Of a stretch of DNA of 64,000 nucleotides, positions 47,511 to 56,085 are shown piece after piece (positions within the stretch are counted from its first letter, which is position 1; each line of letters begins with the position of its first letter). Below the pieces are notes generated by a model. It was not told the DNA's origin. It searched no databases and saw nothing but the letters and a program-made list of their open reading frames with translations. This DNA is from Zunongwangia profunda SM-A87 (GTDB lineage: Bacteria > Bacteroidota > Bacteroidia > Flavobacteriales > Flavobacteriaceae), in the NCBI RefSeq assembly GCF_000023465.1, contig NC_014041.1, positions 3,602,001 through 3,666,000 on the forward strand, written 5' to 3'. A program made the translations under genes and the position numbers.

Positions 47511-50500
47511 TTTGTAGCTTTTTTTAATTGAAGTTCGTGTTTCAAACTAAATAATACCGGTACAACAAATAAGGTTATTAGTGCAATTAACATACCTCCG
47601 AAACTTGGAATAGCCATTGGTATCATTATATCACTTCCTCTACCTGTTGAAGTGAGTACTGGTAACAAGGCAAGAATGGTTGTTGCCGTCGTCATCAAAC
47701 AAGGACGGATACGCTTTTCTCCAGCCTCAATTACTGACGCTCTTATTCCTTTTCTGTCTTTAGGCTTGTTTTTATCAAAGGTCTGTGTGAGGTAGGTTGC
47801 CATTACCACTCCGTCGTCTGTAGCAATACCAAACAATGCAATAAACCCAACCCAAACGGCAACACTCAAGTTTATAGTGTGCATTTGGAACAGGTCTCGT
47901 AGGTTTTCACCAAAGAAGCTAAAGTTCAAAAACCAATCCTGTCCATAAAACCAAATCATTAGAAAGCCTCCTGCAAAAGCCACGGCAATACCTGTAAAAA
48001 CCATAAGGGATGTTGCAACAGAACGGAACTGGAAATAAAGAATGAGAAATATAATTAGCAATGCGAGTGGCACAACTACACCAAGTGTTTTTTCGGCCCT
48101 TAATTGGTTCTCATAGGTTCCTGTAAATTGATAGTTAATTCCTTTTGGCACAACAAGCTGTCCATTATCAATCTTCTCTTGTATGAGTGCTTGGGCGTTT
48201 TCTACCACATCTACCTCGGCATAACCATCCAACTTATCAAAGAGCACGTAACCTACTAAAAAAGTATCCTCACTTTTTATGATTTGTGGTCCTTGCTCAT
48301 AACGAATGGTAACCAATTCACTTATGGGTACTGGGTTGCCCTTTTCTACCGGAACATAAATATCTTTTAAATCATTTGGATTTGCACGTAGCTCTCTTGG
48401 ATAACGTACGCGTATTCCATATCGCTCCCTGCCTTCAACAGTTTGTGTAAGCACCATACCACCTATAGACACTTGTATCACTTGCTGTACCTGCTGTATG
48501 GAAATACCATAACGAGCAAGCTTGTCTCTATCGATATCCAATAAAAGGTAAGGTTTACCAACTATTCGGTCTGCAAAAACGGCTTCATCCTTAACACCGT
48601 CGGCTTGTTTTAATATATCCTCCAATTGCACTCCAAAGGCTTCTATCTCATTTAAATCTTGCCCTTTCACTTTGATACCCATTGGTGCTCGCATACCCGT
48701 TTGAAGCATTACCAATCGGGTTTCAATAGGTTGTAATTTAGGTGCTGAAGTAACTCCGGGAAGTTTAGTTACCTTTACAATCTCTTTCCAAATATCATCG
48801 GGCGATTCAATTTCTGGTCGCCAGTTTCTATAATACTCACCATCGTCGTCTGGTATAAGTTGTCTATCAGTAATGTTAAAAGGGTCTTTTAATAAGGTGG
48901 CATCATACTTGCCTTCGTCTACTTCCAATTCAACATTTGGATTTGTAACCAAGCTACCATCCTTTAACATAAAGAGACCATCTTCATTAACTTTAAATCG
49001 TTGTCTTTCTCTTTTATCATTTAAAATGTATTCAGACTTGTACTGAATTACATTTTCATACATTGACAACGGTGCTGGGTCTAAAGCCGATTCTGTGCGT
49101 CCTGATTTACCAACCACCGTTTCAATCTCTGGGATGCTAGCAACGGCCATATCCAATTGTTGTAAAACACGCTTGTTCTCCTCAACCCCAGCGTGAGGCA
49201 TAGAAGTTGGCATTAAGAGGAAAGAACCTTCATTAAGTGATGGCATAAATTCCTTACCCGTATTCCGCATTATCATAACACCGAAGATGACAATAGCAGT
49301 GGGTATGGCTAGAAACAAGAGTTTATTGCGTAACGCCCAATTTAATATGCGCACATAATAGCTCCTAAATAGCGTAAATATACCCAACAGGCCAAAGCAT
49401 ATCAGGCCTACAAATATTAAGTTCCAGAAAATGCTTCTATCTACACCCAATGGTCTCCAATATTCCGCCAACAAGAATACAATGGCAAAGGCTGAAATAA
49501 ATATGTTGATGATATTAGCTCTATCTGCCGATATTTTTTCTTTAATAGACAGTAAACCAACGATACCATATGCAACCAGTATAAGCCCAAGGGTATGTCC
49601 AAAAATTACTGCTAACAGACCAATTATTACTAAAGCAATATTGAGAATGTATCTAAAAGAAATTTTTACATTACGCTTTCTGAAAAAATAGGCTGCAAAA
49701 GGTGGTATAAGAAATAATGCCACTATAAGAGATGCTGTGAGTGCCGCTGTTTTTGTGAAGGCCAAAGGTCTAAATAACTTACCTTCAGCTCCTATCATAG
49801 TGAATACAGGAATAAAACTTATTATTGTGGTCATAACAGCAGTTAGAATAGCGCCAGAGACCTCGGCTGTGGCATTATATACAACTGTATTCATTGGTAG
49901 GTTCTGGTCATTTTCATCTATATGACGCAGTACATTTTCAGATAGAATAACTCCCACATCTACCATTGTACCAATGGCGATGGCAATACCAGATAAGGCG
50001 ACAATATTGGCATCTACATTAAACAACTTCATTGATATAAAAACCATCAATACCGCCACAGGTAATAGTCCTGAAATCAATACAGAAGCTCTGAGGTTGA
50101 ATACCATAATGATAATTACGAAAATGGTTATCAAAATTTCTAGAGTCAATGCTTCATCAAGTGTTCCTAATGTTTCCTGTATGAGTTCGGTTCTATCATA
50201 AAAAGGAACAATGGTCAACTGCGATGTCCTTCCATCGCTCAGAGTTTTAGAAGGTAAGCCTGAACTTAGTTCATTTATTTTCTCCTTAACATTATTAATA
50301 ACCGCCATAGGGTTAGCGCCGTAGCGGGCTACTACAACACCACCTACAACTTCAGCACCTTCTTTATCTAAAAGCCCTCTTCTTGTTGCAGGTCCGTGAG
50401 AGACATTGGCAATATCCTTTAAGCGTATAGAGGTAAAATCTTCTGAAGTAACTACTGCATTCTCTAGGTCTGAAATAGACTTAACATATCCTAAACCCCG

Positions 50501-51247
50501 GATTAGATATTCAGCTTGGTTGATTTCAAGCGTTTGTGCACCAACATCTTTGTTGCTTTGTTTTACTGCTTTTACAACCTCACTCAAGCCTATGTTGTAT
50601 TGCCGCATTAATTCGGGATTAACATCCACTTGATATTCCAAAACATATCCGCCGATGGAAGCCACTTCTGAAACGCCACTCGCAGATGACAACGCATATT
50701 TCACGTAGAAGTCTTGAATGCTTCTTAATTCTTGTAAATCCCATCCACCTGTAACATTACCATCTTTATCACGTCCCTCAAGGGTGTACCAATATATTTG
50801 CCCTAATCCTGTGGCATCGGGACCTAAAGCTGGATTAACGCCTTCTGGTAGAAGTCCGGCTGGTAATGAGTTTAATTTTTCAAGTATTCGGCTTCTGCTC
50901 CAATAAAATTCAATATCTTCTTCGAAAATGATATAAATGCTCGAAAACCCGAACATAGATGAACTACGTATTGTTTTAACCCCTGGAATACCAAGAAGCG
51001 ATGTGGTTAGAGGATAAGTAATTTGATCCTCAATATCTTGAGGGGAACGACCATCCCATTTAGTAAATACAATTTGTTGGTTTTCGCCAATATCTGGTAT
51101 GGCATCTACGGCAACAGGGTCTCGAGGAAGTGAGCCTGTATTCCATTCAAACGGGGCGTTTACGACTCCCCAAGCAATAAAAAGTGCAAGTAGTAGAACG
51201 GCTACTAGTTTGTTTTCTATAAGAAATTTTATGCATTTATTTAGCAT
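47507..51247 (-). CDS. cusA: CusA-type heavy-metal RND efflux pump
   Basis: A 1246-residue RND pump, longer than E. coli CusA (about 1047). Visible hallmarks: N-terminal helix after KCIKFLIENKLVAVLLLALF, DIGENQQIVFTKWDGRSPQD, helix-4 AIAIGTMVDVGVILSENV, SEGSFLLMPTS-type segment (EGSFLLMPTSMPHAGVEENK), TGMRAPMGIKVKG and C-terminal ATDDGVVMATYLTQTF. The extra length sits in membrane segments around residues 530-640 and in a porter-domain insert near 760-830. Exports Cu(I)/Ag(I) from the periplasm. Confidence 0.95.
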   Translation of the reverse strand: MLNKCIKFLIENKLVAVLLLALFIAWGVVNAPFEWNTGSLPRDPVAVDAIPDIGENQQIVFTKWDGRSPQDIEDQITYPLTTSLLGIPGVKTIRSSSMFGFSSIYIIFEEDIEFYWSRSRILEKLNSLPAGLLPEGVNPALGPDATGLGQIYWYTLEGRDKDGNVTGGWDLQELRSIQDFYVKYALSSASGVSEVASIGGYVLEYQVDVNPELMRQYNIGLSEVVKAVKQSNKDVGAQTLEINQAEYLIRGLGYVKSISDLENAVVTSEDFTSIRLKDIANVSHGPATRRGLLDKEGAEVVGGVVVARYGANPMAVINNVKEKINELSSGLPSKTLSDGRTSQLTIVPFYDRTELIQETLGTLDEALTLEILITIFVIIIMVFNLRASVLISGLLPVAVLMVFISMKLFNVDANIVALSGIAIAIGTMVDVGVILSENVLRHIDENDQNLPMNTVVYNATAEVSGAILTAVMTTIISFIPVFTMIGAEGKLFRPLAFTKTAALTASLIVALFLIPPFAAYFFRKRNVKISFRYILNIALVIIGLLAVIFGHTLGLILVAYGIVGLLSIKEKISADRANIINIFISAFAIVFLLAEYWRPLGVDRSIFWNLIFVGLICFGLLGIFTLFRSYYVRILNWALRNKLLFLAIPTAIVIFGVMIMRNTGKEFMPSLNEGSFLLMPTSMPHAGVEENKRVLQQLDMAVASIPEIETVVGKSGRTESALDPAPLSMYENVIQYKSEYILNDKRERQRFKVNEDGLFMLKDGSLVTNPNVELEVDEGKYDATLLKDPFNITDRQLIPDDDGEYYRNWRPEIESPDDIWKEIVKVTKLPGVTSAPKLQPIETRLVMLQTGMRAPMGIKVKGQDLNEIEAFGVQLEDILKQADGVKDEAVFADRIVGKPYLLLDIDRDKLARYGISIQQVQQVIQVSIGGMVLTQTVEGRERYGIRVRYPRELRANPNDLKDIYVPVEKGNPVPISELVTIRYEQGPQIIKSEDTFLVGYVLFDKLDGYAEVDVVENAQALIQEKIDNGQLVVPKGINYQFTGTYENQLRAEKTLGVVVPLALLIIFLILYFQFRSVATSLMVFTGIAVAFAGGFLMIWFYGQDWFLNFSFFGENLRDLFQMHTINLSVAVWVGFIALFGIATDDGVVMATYLTQTFDKNKPKDRKGIRASVIEAGEKRIRPCLMTTATTILALLPVLTSTGRGSDIMIPMAIPSFGGMLIALITLFVVPVLFSLKHELQLKKATK

Positions 51248-51283
51248 CTTTATTGATAATTAAACAGTTATACATTGAATAAC

Positions 51284-51302
51284 TTTCTGATAATATCAGA
51301 AA
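51284..51302. promoter_or_regulatory. Perfect 19-bp palindrome upstream of cusA (copy 1)
   Basis: TTTCTGATAATATCAGAAA is a perfect 9-1-9 palindrome 36 bp upstream of the cusA ATG. It matches the second palindrome at 51353-51372 except for C/T and G/A compensating changes and one extra centre base. Confidence 0.6.
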
Positions 51303-51352
51303 ATTAAACACAACAAAGTAAGCCCAAGATGGAAGTAACCATAGAGCAAATC

Positions 51353-51372
51353 TTTCCGATAATTATCGGAAA
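51353..51372. promoter_or_regulatory. Perfect 20-bp palindrome upstream of cusA (copy 2)
   Basis: TTTCCGATAATTATCGGAAA, a perfect 10-10 palindrome, starts 50 bp from copy 1 and lies 10 bp after the stop of the HYC_CC_PP gene. Could be an operator pair, or copy 2 could be a terminator-like hairpin; no T-run follows. Confidence 0.6.
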
Positions 51373-51382
51373 CTGTTTAAAA

Positions 51383-51799
51383 TCAAATTAAATAAGTTTC
51401 GTGTAGTTTTTGTACGTTCCTTACAAGATAAGGAGGTGTATAATCTCTAAATGGAACAATGTGTGAATCAAGAGTCTCAAAGAGATTGATATAAGAATGT
51501 ACAAAAGAGACAACAAAGACTTGTTGCTCAAAATTTAAGGTGTTAAAAGACATCTTCAGGTCGTCCTGACCTTCAACAACTAATTGCTTATCTGAACAGC
51601 AGGAATCATCCTGAACTTCACTTTGACAATCATTTCTGGATAGTTGTTTATCCATTCCGCAAGTTTCAACGTGCCCAAATAAAGAAGAATCCACTAAAGT
51701 ATCGCCACAGTAATGACTATCAATAGTAAAAGAAACTGTTGACAACAGCACGATAAGTGCCAAACAAACGGATGATATTTTATGAAAAACTTTTTTCAT
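51383..51799 (-). CDS. HYC_CC_PP family secreted protein
   Basis: A 138-residue protein with a signal peptide (HKISSVCLALIVLLSTVSFT), then the family motifs HYCGDTLVDSSLFGHVETCG, QDDSCCSDKQLVVEGQDD, and a final PFRDYTPPYLVR (PP). Periplasmic, Cys-rich, likely copper-binding. Heads the leftward cusA-tolC-oxidase operon and is divergent from a paralogue at 52091. Confidence 0.88.
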   Translation of the reverse strand: MKKVFHKISSVCLALIVLLSTVSFTIDSHYCGDTLVDSSLFGHVETCGMDKQLSRNDCQSEVQDDSCCSDKQLVVEGQDDLKMSFNTLNFEQQVFVVSFVHSYINLFETLDSHIVPFRDYTPPYLVRNVQKLHETYLI

Positions 51800-51932
51800 T
51801 AATGTTGCAAATTTATAAAAAATTTATCTCAATTTGTTTATTTAACAATTTTTTTTTGATTTATCAATGTTTATTTTGCACGAAACCGCTTAAATATTAT
51901 TTGCAAATAAAATTCTTTTGCAGCTTCCTTTA

Positions 51933-51948
51933 TATGATATAAATCATA
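51933..51948. promoter_or_regulatory. Fnr/Crp-like palindrome between divergent operons
   Basis: TATGATATAAATCATA has perfect 6-bp arms with a 4-bp centre, near the middle of the 291-bp divergent gap. The ATGAT-N4-ATCAT core has Crp/Fnr half-site geometry. A TATATTTG at 51970-51977 fits the Bacteroidota -7 TAnnTTTG element for the rightward operon, but no good -33 is placed in front of it. Confidence 0.35.
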
Positions 51949-52090
51949 GTTCTGTTGAACTTTTAGAATTATATTTGTACTGATTAATTTTGTTGTTTTT
52001 TTGTAAAAAACTGATAATAAAATAATTGAACAGTTGAATTTTATTTTCCAAAATCCTTTAATGTTAATCAAAATTTATTAATTTTATAGT

Positions 52091-52513
52091 GTGAAATCTT
52101 TTTTCACTAAAATACTGTCCTTCTTTTTAGCAGTTTTTATACTGTTTTCCACCACATCCTTTACGGTAAATATGCACTTTTGCTGTAATAAAATGGTGGA
52201 TTTGGCTTTTTTTAGTAAAGCAGAATCTTGTATGGAGACTGCACAGAAAAAAGATAATAATTCCAAGCAATGTACTACAATACAAGAGAAAGACTGTTGC
52301 GATAATAAGACCATCTTGAAAGAAGGAGATGACACCTTCAAGAAGGCCAATACAATTTCAGAGATTGAAACTTTAGTTTTCTTAAACAACTTCGTCTATT
52401 CTTATATCAACCTTTTTGAAGGTTTAGAGAAAAACACAGTTTCTTTTAAGGCTTATAGGCCACCTTTGCTATCCACAGACCTTGTAATCCTCAACGAGTC
52501 CTTTTTAATTTGA
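52091..52513 (+). CDS. HYC_CC_PP family secreted protein (divergent paralogue)
   Basis: A 140-residue protein starting with GTG: signal peptide KSFFTKILSFFLAVFILFST, then NMHFCCNKMVDLAFFSKAES, EKDCCDNKTILKEGDD and FKAYRPPLLSTDL. Same layout as 51383-51799 (HxC, CC, PP motifs), including the shared YSYINLFE segment. First gene of the rightward copper block. Confidence 0.87.
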   Translation: MKSFFTKILSFFLAVFILFSTTSFTVNMHFCCNKMVDLAFFSKAESCMETAQKKDNNSKQCTTIQEKDCCDNKTILKEGDDTFKKANTISEIETLVFLNNFVYSYINLFEGLEKNTVSFKAYRPPLLSTDLVILNESFLI

Positions 52514-52682
52514 TTTTCTACTTCGCAGGTTAAAATTAATCTGCATTGCCTCTATAGCCAATATTTCACTTCTGGCTAACATTTGTTGTACCCTATTCTC
52601 AACAACGCTACACAATATTAATCCTGTTAGGCTAAACCTATCAGACCATTGAGCTAAACTCATTGACAATACATTATATACT

Positions 52683-53264
52683 ATGAACAAACCAAAAGAA
52701 TTTTGGATTAAGAATATGGTCTGTAGCCGCTGCTTAAAAGTTATTAAGCAAGAACTACAAGAATTGGGAGTTACTGTGCTTTCATTAGAATTAGGAAGAT
52801 TATTGGTAGAAGCACCAAAAAAAACCAGCAATGAAATTGTCGAAGCTGTTACAACTGTGCTTCACGCTAATGATTTTGAAATTGTACAAAAAGAAGAAGA
52901 AATGCTCACAGAAAGAATCAAGATTATTCTAATAGAACAATTGCAAGAGCTACCGCTACATATTAAGGTAAAAACATCTGAATTATTGTCATCAGGTCTT
53001 CATCGTGATTACAAAACATTGAGCAGATTGTTTTCTGCCCAGGAACAAACCACTATTGAAAAATACTTTATCAAATTAAAGATTGAAAAAGTTAAAGAGC
53101 TCATTCAGCTTAAACAACATTCCTTTTCAGATATAGGGTACCTATTGGACTACAGCAGTGTCAACCATTTGTCTAGACAGTTTAAGGACGTTATAGGAGT
53201 AAGTATGACCGATTATAAAAATGCAGAAGACTGGAAACGAAATTTTTACGATGAAATTATATAG
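52683..53264 (+). CDS. HMA-like domain fused to AraC regulator (paralogue)
   Basis: A 193-residue protein: an HMA-like N-terminus with KEFWIKNMVCSRCLKVIKQE (CxxC), a linker, and an AraC DNA-binding domain (HSFSDIGYLLDYSSVNHLSR, then FKDVIGVSMTDYKN). Domain order and spacing as in 37683-38249. Likely a metal-responsive activator of the copper genes; target sites unknown. Confidence 0.85.
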   Translation: MNKPKEFWIKNMVCSRCLKVIKQELQELGVTVLSLELGRLLVEAPKKTSNEIVEAVTTVLHANDFEIVQKEEEMLTERIKIILIEQLQELPLHIKVKTSELLSSGLHRDYKTLSRLFSAQEQTTIEKYFIKLKIEKVKELIQLKQHSFSDIGYLLDYSSVNHLSRQFKDVIGVSMTDYKNAEDWKRNFYDEII

Positions 53265-53339
53265 ATCATAGCGAAAGTTATGTACAACAAGATAGTACAA
53301 AACCAATAATTTTATAGTATTAATTCAAAACAAACACCT

Positions 53340-53849
53340 ATGAAAGCACTTACAATTATTTTATCGATGATTGGGCTTGTAAGTTTGAACAGTTGCACAC
53401 AAGAAACAAACCCTCAAGCAGTACTGGAAAACCCAGAAACCCGCACAGAAGTCTTCAATGATATTGCCCAGAATGACGATTATATGACGGAGTTTATGGA
53501 AAATATGCACAACAACCCACAAGCAATGCAAATGATGCAGGGCAACAAGAACATGATGGACGCTATGATGCAGGGCGAAGGAATGCAAATGATGATGGAA
53601 GACGGTATGATGATGAAAAACATGATGGGCAATAAGCCTATGATGCACGAAATGATGAGCGGAATGATGAAAAGCTCGGAAACAATGAACTCAATGATGC
53701 AAATGATGTATGAAAACGGGATGATGAGTGAAGACTGCATGAAATCCTGCAAAAAAATGATGGCCGAAAAAGGAATGGATATGAAGGGAATGGATAAGAT
53801 GGACAATATGGATACACCGGCCAAAGAGGACCATACCGAGCATCACTGA
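53340..53849 (+). CDS. Met-rich copper-binding lipoprotein
   Basis: A 169-residue lipoprotein (lipobox around LNSC, Cys19) with more than 40 Met: repeated MMQG, MMMEDGMMMKNMMGN and MMHEMMSGMMK patterns, two Cys (DCMKSCKKMM) and a His-containing tail (DHTEHH). Dense Met clusters bind Cu(I)/Ag(I) at the cell surface. Precedes the DUF2933 gene by 25 bp. Confidence 0.88.
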   Translation: MKALTIILSMIGLVSLNSCTQETNPQAVLENPETRTEVFNDIAQNDDYMTEFMENMHNNPQAMQMMQGNKNMMDAMMQGEGMQMMMEDGMMMKNMMGNKPMMHEMMSGMMKSSETMNSMMQMMYENGMMSEDCMKSCKKMMAEKGMDMKGMDKMDNMDTPAKEDHTEHH

Positions 53850-53874
53850 TTGTTAACCTCTAAATGTAAAACCA

Positions 53875-54117
53875 ATGAAAAAAAATCACTGGATATGGAT
53901 GGTCATCGGCTGTGGGCTACCACTGTTGTTCATCTTTTTAGCACCAACTCTGGGTATAGGAAGCGGAACATCGCTCTTTATTTTCATCATTTTAATGTTT
54001 GGCTGTCACCTATTTATGCCTCACGGTTCACACGGGCACGGTGGTCATAAACACAATAGTCAAAATGAATCAACAGAGAAGCCAATAGAAAAGCATAAAG
54101 GGCATCAACATCATTAA
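53875..54117 (+). CDS. DUF2933 small membrane protein
   Basis: An 80-residue protein with two helices (HWIWMVIGCGLPLLFIFLAP; SLFIFIILMFGCHLFMPHG) and a His-rich tail (GHGGHKHNSQ, HKGHQHH). The GCHLFMPHG motif is typical of DUF2933, found in copper/silver clusters. Inner-membrane, possible metal-binding tail. Confidence 0.88.
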   Translation: MKKNHWIWMVIGCGLPLLFIFLAPTLGIGSGTSLFIFIILMFGCHLFMPHGSHGHGGHKHNSQNESTEKPIEKHKGHQHH

Positions 54118-54129
54118 AATCGAAACACA

Positions 54130-54348
54130 ATGACACAAAAATATCAAATAAACGGAATTAGTTGTGGTGGATGTGTGTCAAGAGTCAAGAAGACCTTGGA
54201 AGAACATCCCAACATCGAAAAAGTAGAGATTTTTCTGGCACCAAAAGGAGCTACACTTATCACAATGAAAGAAGCTCTTTCGGTAGATGAGTTACAAAAT
54301 CAGCTCAATGCCCTTAGTGGATATACAATAACTGAAATGGAACAATAA
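54130..54348 (+). CDS. HMA-domain copper chaperone
   Basis: A 72-residue single HMA domain, MTQKYQINGISCGGCVSRVK with CxxC (Cys12, Cys15), then VEKVEIFLAP-like strands (IEKVEIFLAPKGATLITMKE). Cytosolic Cu(I) carrier of the CopZ type; the second such gene in the window. Confidence 0.9.
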   Translation: MTQKYQINGISCGGCVSRVKKTLEEHPNIEKVEIFLAPKGATLITMKEALSVDELQNQLNALSGYTITEMEQ

Positions 54349-54367
54349 CAATTTAAATCTAAAAATT

Positions 54368-54586
54368 ATGCACTACTACGATGGAAGTTTTGGAGGAATG
54401 CACCTAATATGGTGGGTTATATGGGTCGTTTTACTTGCTTGGATATTTTTCATTCCAGCAGATATCCCATATCAAAAAGCAAAAAAAGACAGTCCACTGG
54501 ATATTCTTAAAAACCGCTTTGCAAAAGGCGAAATATCCAAGGAAGAATTTGAGGAATCAAAAAAGATATTAAAATCAGACAACTAA
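54368..54586 (+). CDS. SHOCT-domain small membrane protein
   Basis: A 72-residue protein: one transmembrane helix (MHLIWWVIWVVLLAWIFFIP) and a C-terminal SHOCT motif, SPLDILKNRFAKGEISKEEF. Such proteins are frequent in Bacteroidetes copper clusters; function unknown. Confidence 0.87.
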   Translation: MHYYDGSFGGMHLIWWVIWVVLLAWIFFIPADIPYQKAKKDSPLDILKNRFAKGEISKEEFEESKKILKSDN

Positions 54587-54603
54587 CTCAAAACTTTAAA
54601 ATT

Positions 54604-54882
54604 ATGTATCGATTAAACGTAAAAAAACTCGGATTTGCTTTCGGTCTTACGGCGGCACTAATTTACTTAGGCTGTATGATAGTTATGTCAACAGCAGGTC
54701 GAGAAGCCACTATCGATTTTTTCAACAGCCTATTGCACGGTTTAGATACCACAAGCATTATCAGGATGGATGTGCCACTATGGGAAGCTGGTTTGGGAAT
54801 AGTACAGATATTCATTTTAGGATGGCTAATAGGTGCCTGTATTGCGGCTTTTTATAATGCGCAAATAAAAGTCAAAAAATAA
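54604..54882 (+). CDS. DUF5676 membrane protein
   Basis: A 92-residue protein: MYRLNVKKLGFAFGLTAALI, a second helix and a C-terminal FILGWLIGACIAAFYN. These match DUF5676 (LNVKxLGxAxGxxxAxxYLGC pattern). Two transmembrane segments; function unknown; co-directional with the SHOCT gene, 17-bp gap. Confidence 0.82.
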   Translation: MYRLNVKKLGFAFGLTAALIYLGCMIVMSTAGREATIDFFNSLLHGLDTTSIIRMDVPLWEAGLGIVQIFILGWLIGACIAAFYNAQIKVKK

Positions 54883-54900
54883 GAGAGTAAAATAAAATTT

Positions 54901-55611
54901 ATGCAATATGTCTGGTTCATATGGTCTCTTATAATTCTTGCTCTTTGGGCAATAATCTATTTGTCAAAAAAGGGGTATAGAAAAGAAATGCTCAAAATGA
55001 GCCTTATTACGATGCCCTTTGGTTTAACAGAACCATTATTTGTACCAGAATATTGGATGCCACCTTCCTTATTCCATTTAGCGGAAAGAACAGGTTTTGA
55101 TATTGAGAGCCTTATCTTCTCTTTTGCCATTGGCGGAATAGGGACGGTATTGTATAATCTGATATTCAAAAAAGGCTATATAGATATGCCTCATACCGAA
55201 CGGAGCCACCAAAGACATAAGCTACATATTTATATACTTTTTGTTCCAGCCATTGTATTCGTCATATTTAGTCTTTTCACCACGCTTAACCACATCTATT
55301 GTGGCATCATTGCAATGTTTTTTGGTGGTTTGGCAACATTGTACTGTCGCCCAGATTTAAAAGGAAAGATATGGGTTGGAGGAATCTTGTTTACCATACT
55401 GTACTTCATTTATTTCGGAAGCATCCTTCCGTTTTATCCGCAATATGTGGAGCTGTACTGGAATCTGGACAACCTGACCCATATTCTTGTTCTAGGAATT
55501 CCAATTGAAGAATTATTATTCGCTTTCACCTTTGGTATGTATTGGTCTGGATTATATGAACACTTGTATTGGAGAAAACTTATAAAATCAAAAGAAATAT
55601 CAACCAACTAA
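54901..55611 (+). CDS. Lycopene-cyclase-domain membrane protein
   Basis: A 236-residue protein with about seven helices. PEYWMPPSLFHLAERTGFDI and the late motif VLGIPIEELLFAFTFGMYWS (Pro-Ile-Glu-Glu) match the lycopene cyclase domain of the CrtYcd/CarR type. No other carotenoid genes are here, and its place in a copper operon is unusual; substrate unknown. Confidence 0.72.
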   Translation: MQYVWFIWSLIILALWAIIYLSKKGYRKEMLKMSLITMPFGLTEPLFVPEYWMPPSLFHLAERTGFDIESLIFSFAIGGIGTVLYNLIFKKGYIDMPHTERSHQRHKLHIYILFVPAIVFVIFSLFTTLNHIYCGIIAMFFGGLATLYCRPDLKGKIWVGGILFTILYFIYFGSILPFYPQYVELYWNLDNLTHILVLGIPIEELLFAFTFGMYWSGLYEHLYWRKLIKSKEISTN

Positions 55612-55623
55612 TACATTCAAACT

Positions 55624-56085
55624 ATGAAAATACTATTGGCCATAGATGGTTCAGATTTCAGTAAAGTAGCCATTCACGAACTTATAAAAATGACCCTATC
55701 CTCAAATAGTGAAATTCATATTATAAATGTTTATGAAGTTCCGAAAACAACCGGCCTGGGATTGCATACTATGGGCGGCAGGATAGGAAATTACATAGAA
55801 GAAATTAGAAGTAACGCTCAAAAATTGGGAAACAAAATCGTTTCAGAAGCTTTCGATAAAATCAAGGCCGAAAACAAGGCACTTACCATAACCACAAGTG
55901 TTGTTAGTGGCCTGCCCAAAAGTACTATTTATGAAAAAGCAGAAGATTGGGGTGCAGATTTAATCGTAGTAGGCTCTCAGGGTCACGGTGCACTTTCACG
56001 CTTAGTATTGGGCTCTGTATCCCAATATTTGACCACAAATGCCAAATGTTCAGTACTCATTGCAAGAGATAGAAATAAAAAATGA
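55624..56085 (+). CDS. Universal stress protein (UspA family)
   Basis: A 153-residue alpha/beta Usp: MKILLAIDGSDFSKVAIHEL at the start and GADLIVVGSQGHGALSRLVL (GxxG-type ATP-binding loop) followed by GSVSQYLTTNAKCSVLI. Single-domain. Its stop overlaps the start of the NADH dehydrogenase gene (ATGA at 56082-56085). Confidence 0.92.
   Translation: MKILLAIDGSDFSKVAIHELIKMTLSSNSEIHIINVYEVPKTTGLGLHTMGGRIGNYIEEIRSNAQKLGNKIVSEAFDKIKAENKALTITTSVVSGLPKSTIYEKAEDWGADLIVVGSQGHGALSRLVLGSVSQYLTTNAKCSVLIARDRNKK

Noticed and set aside
49431..50906. Several plus-strand frames of 60-90 residues within cusA
   Set aside because: All are antisense shadows of the long cusA reading frame.
53361..53648. His-rich 95-residue minus-strand frame
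   Set aside because: It is the antisense of the Met-rich lipoprotein (ATG repeats read as CAT), a composition artefact.
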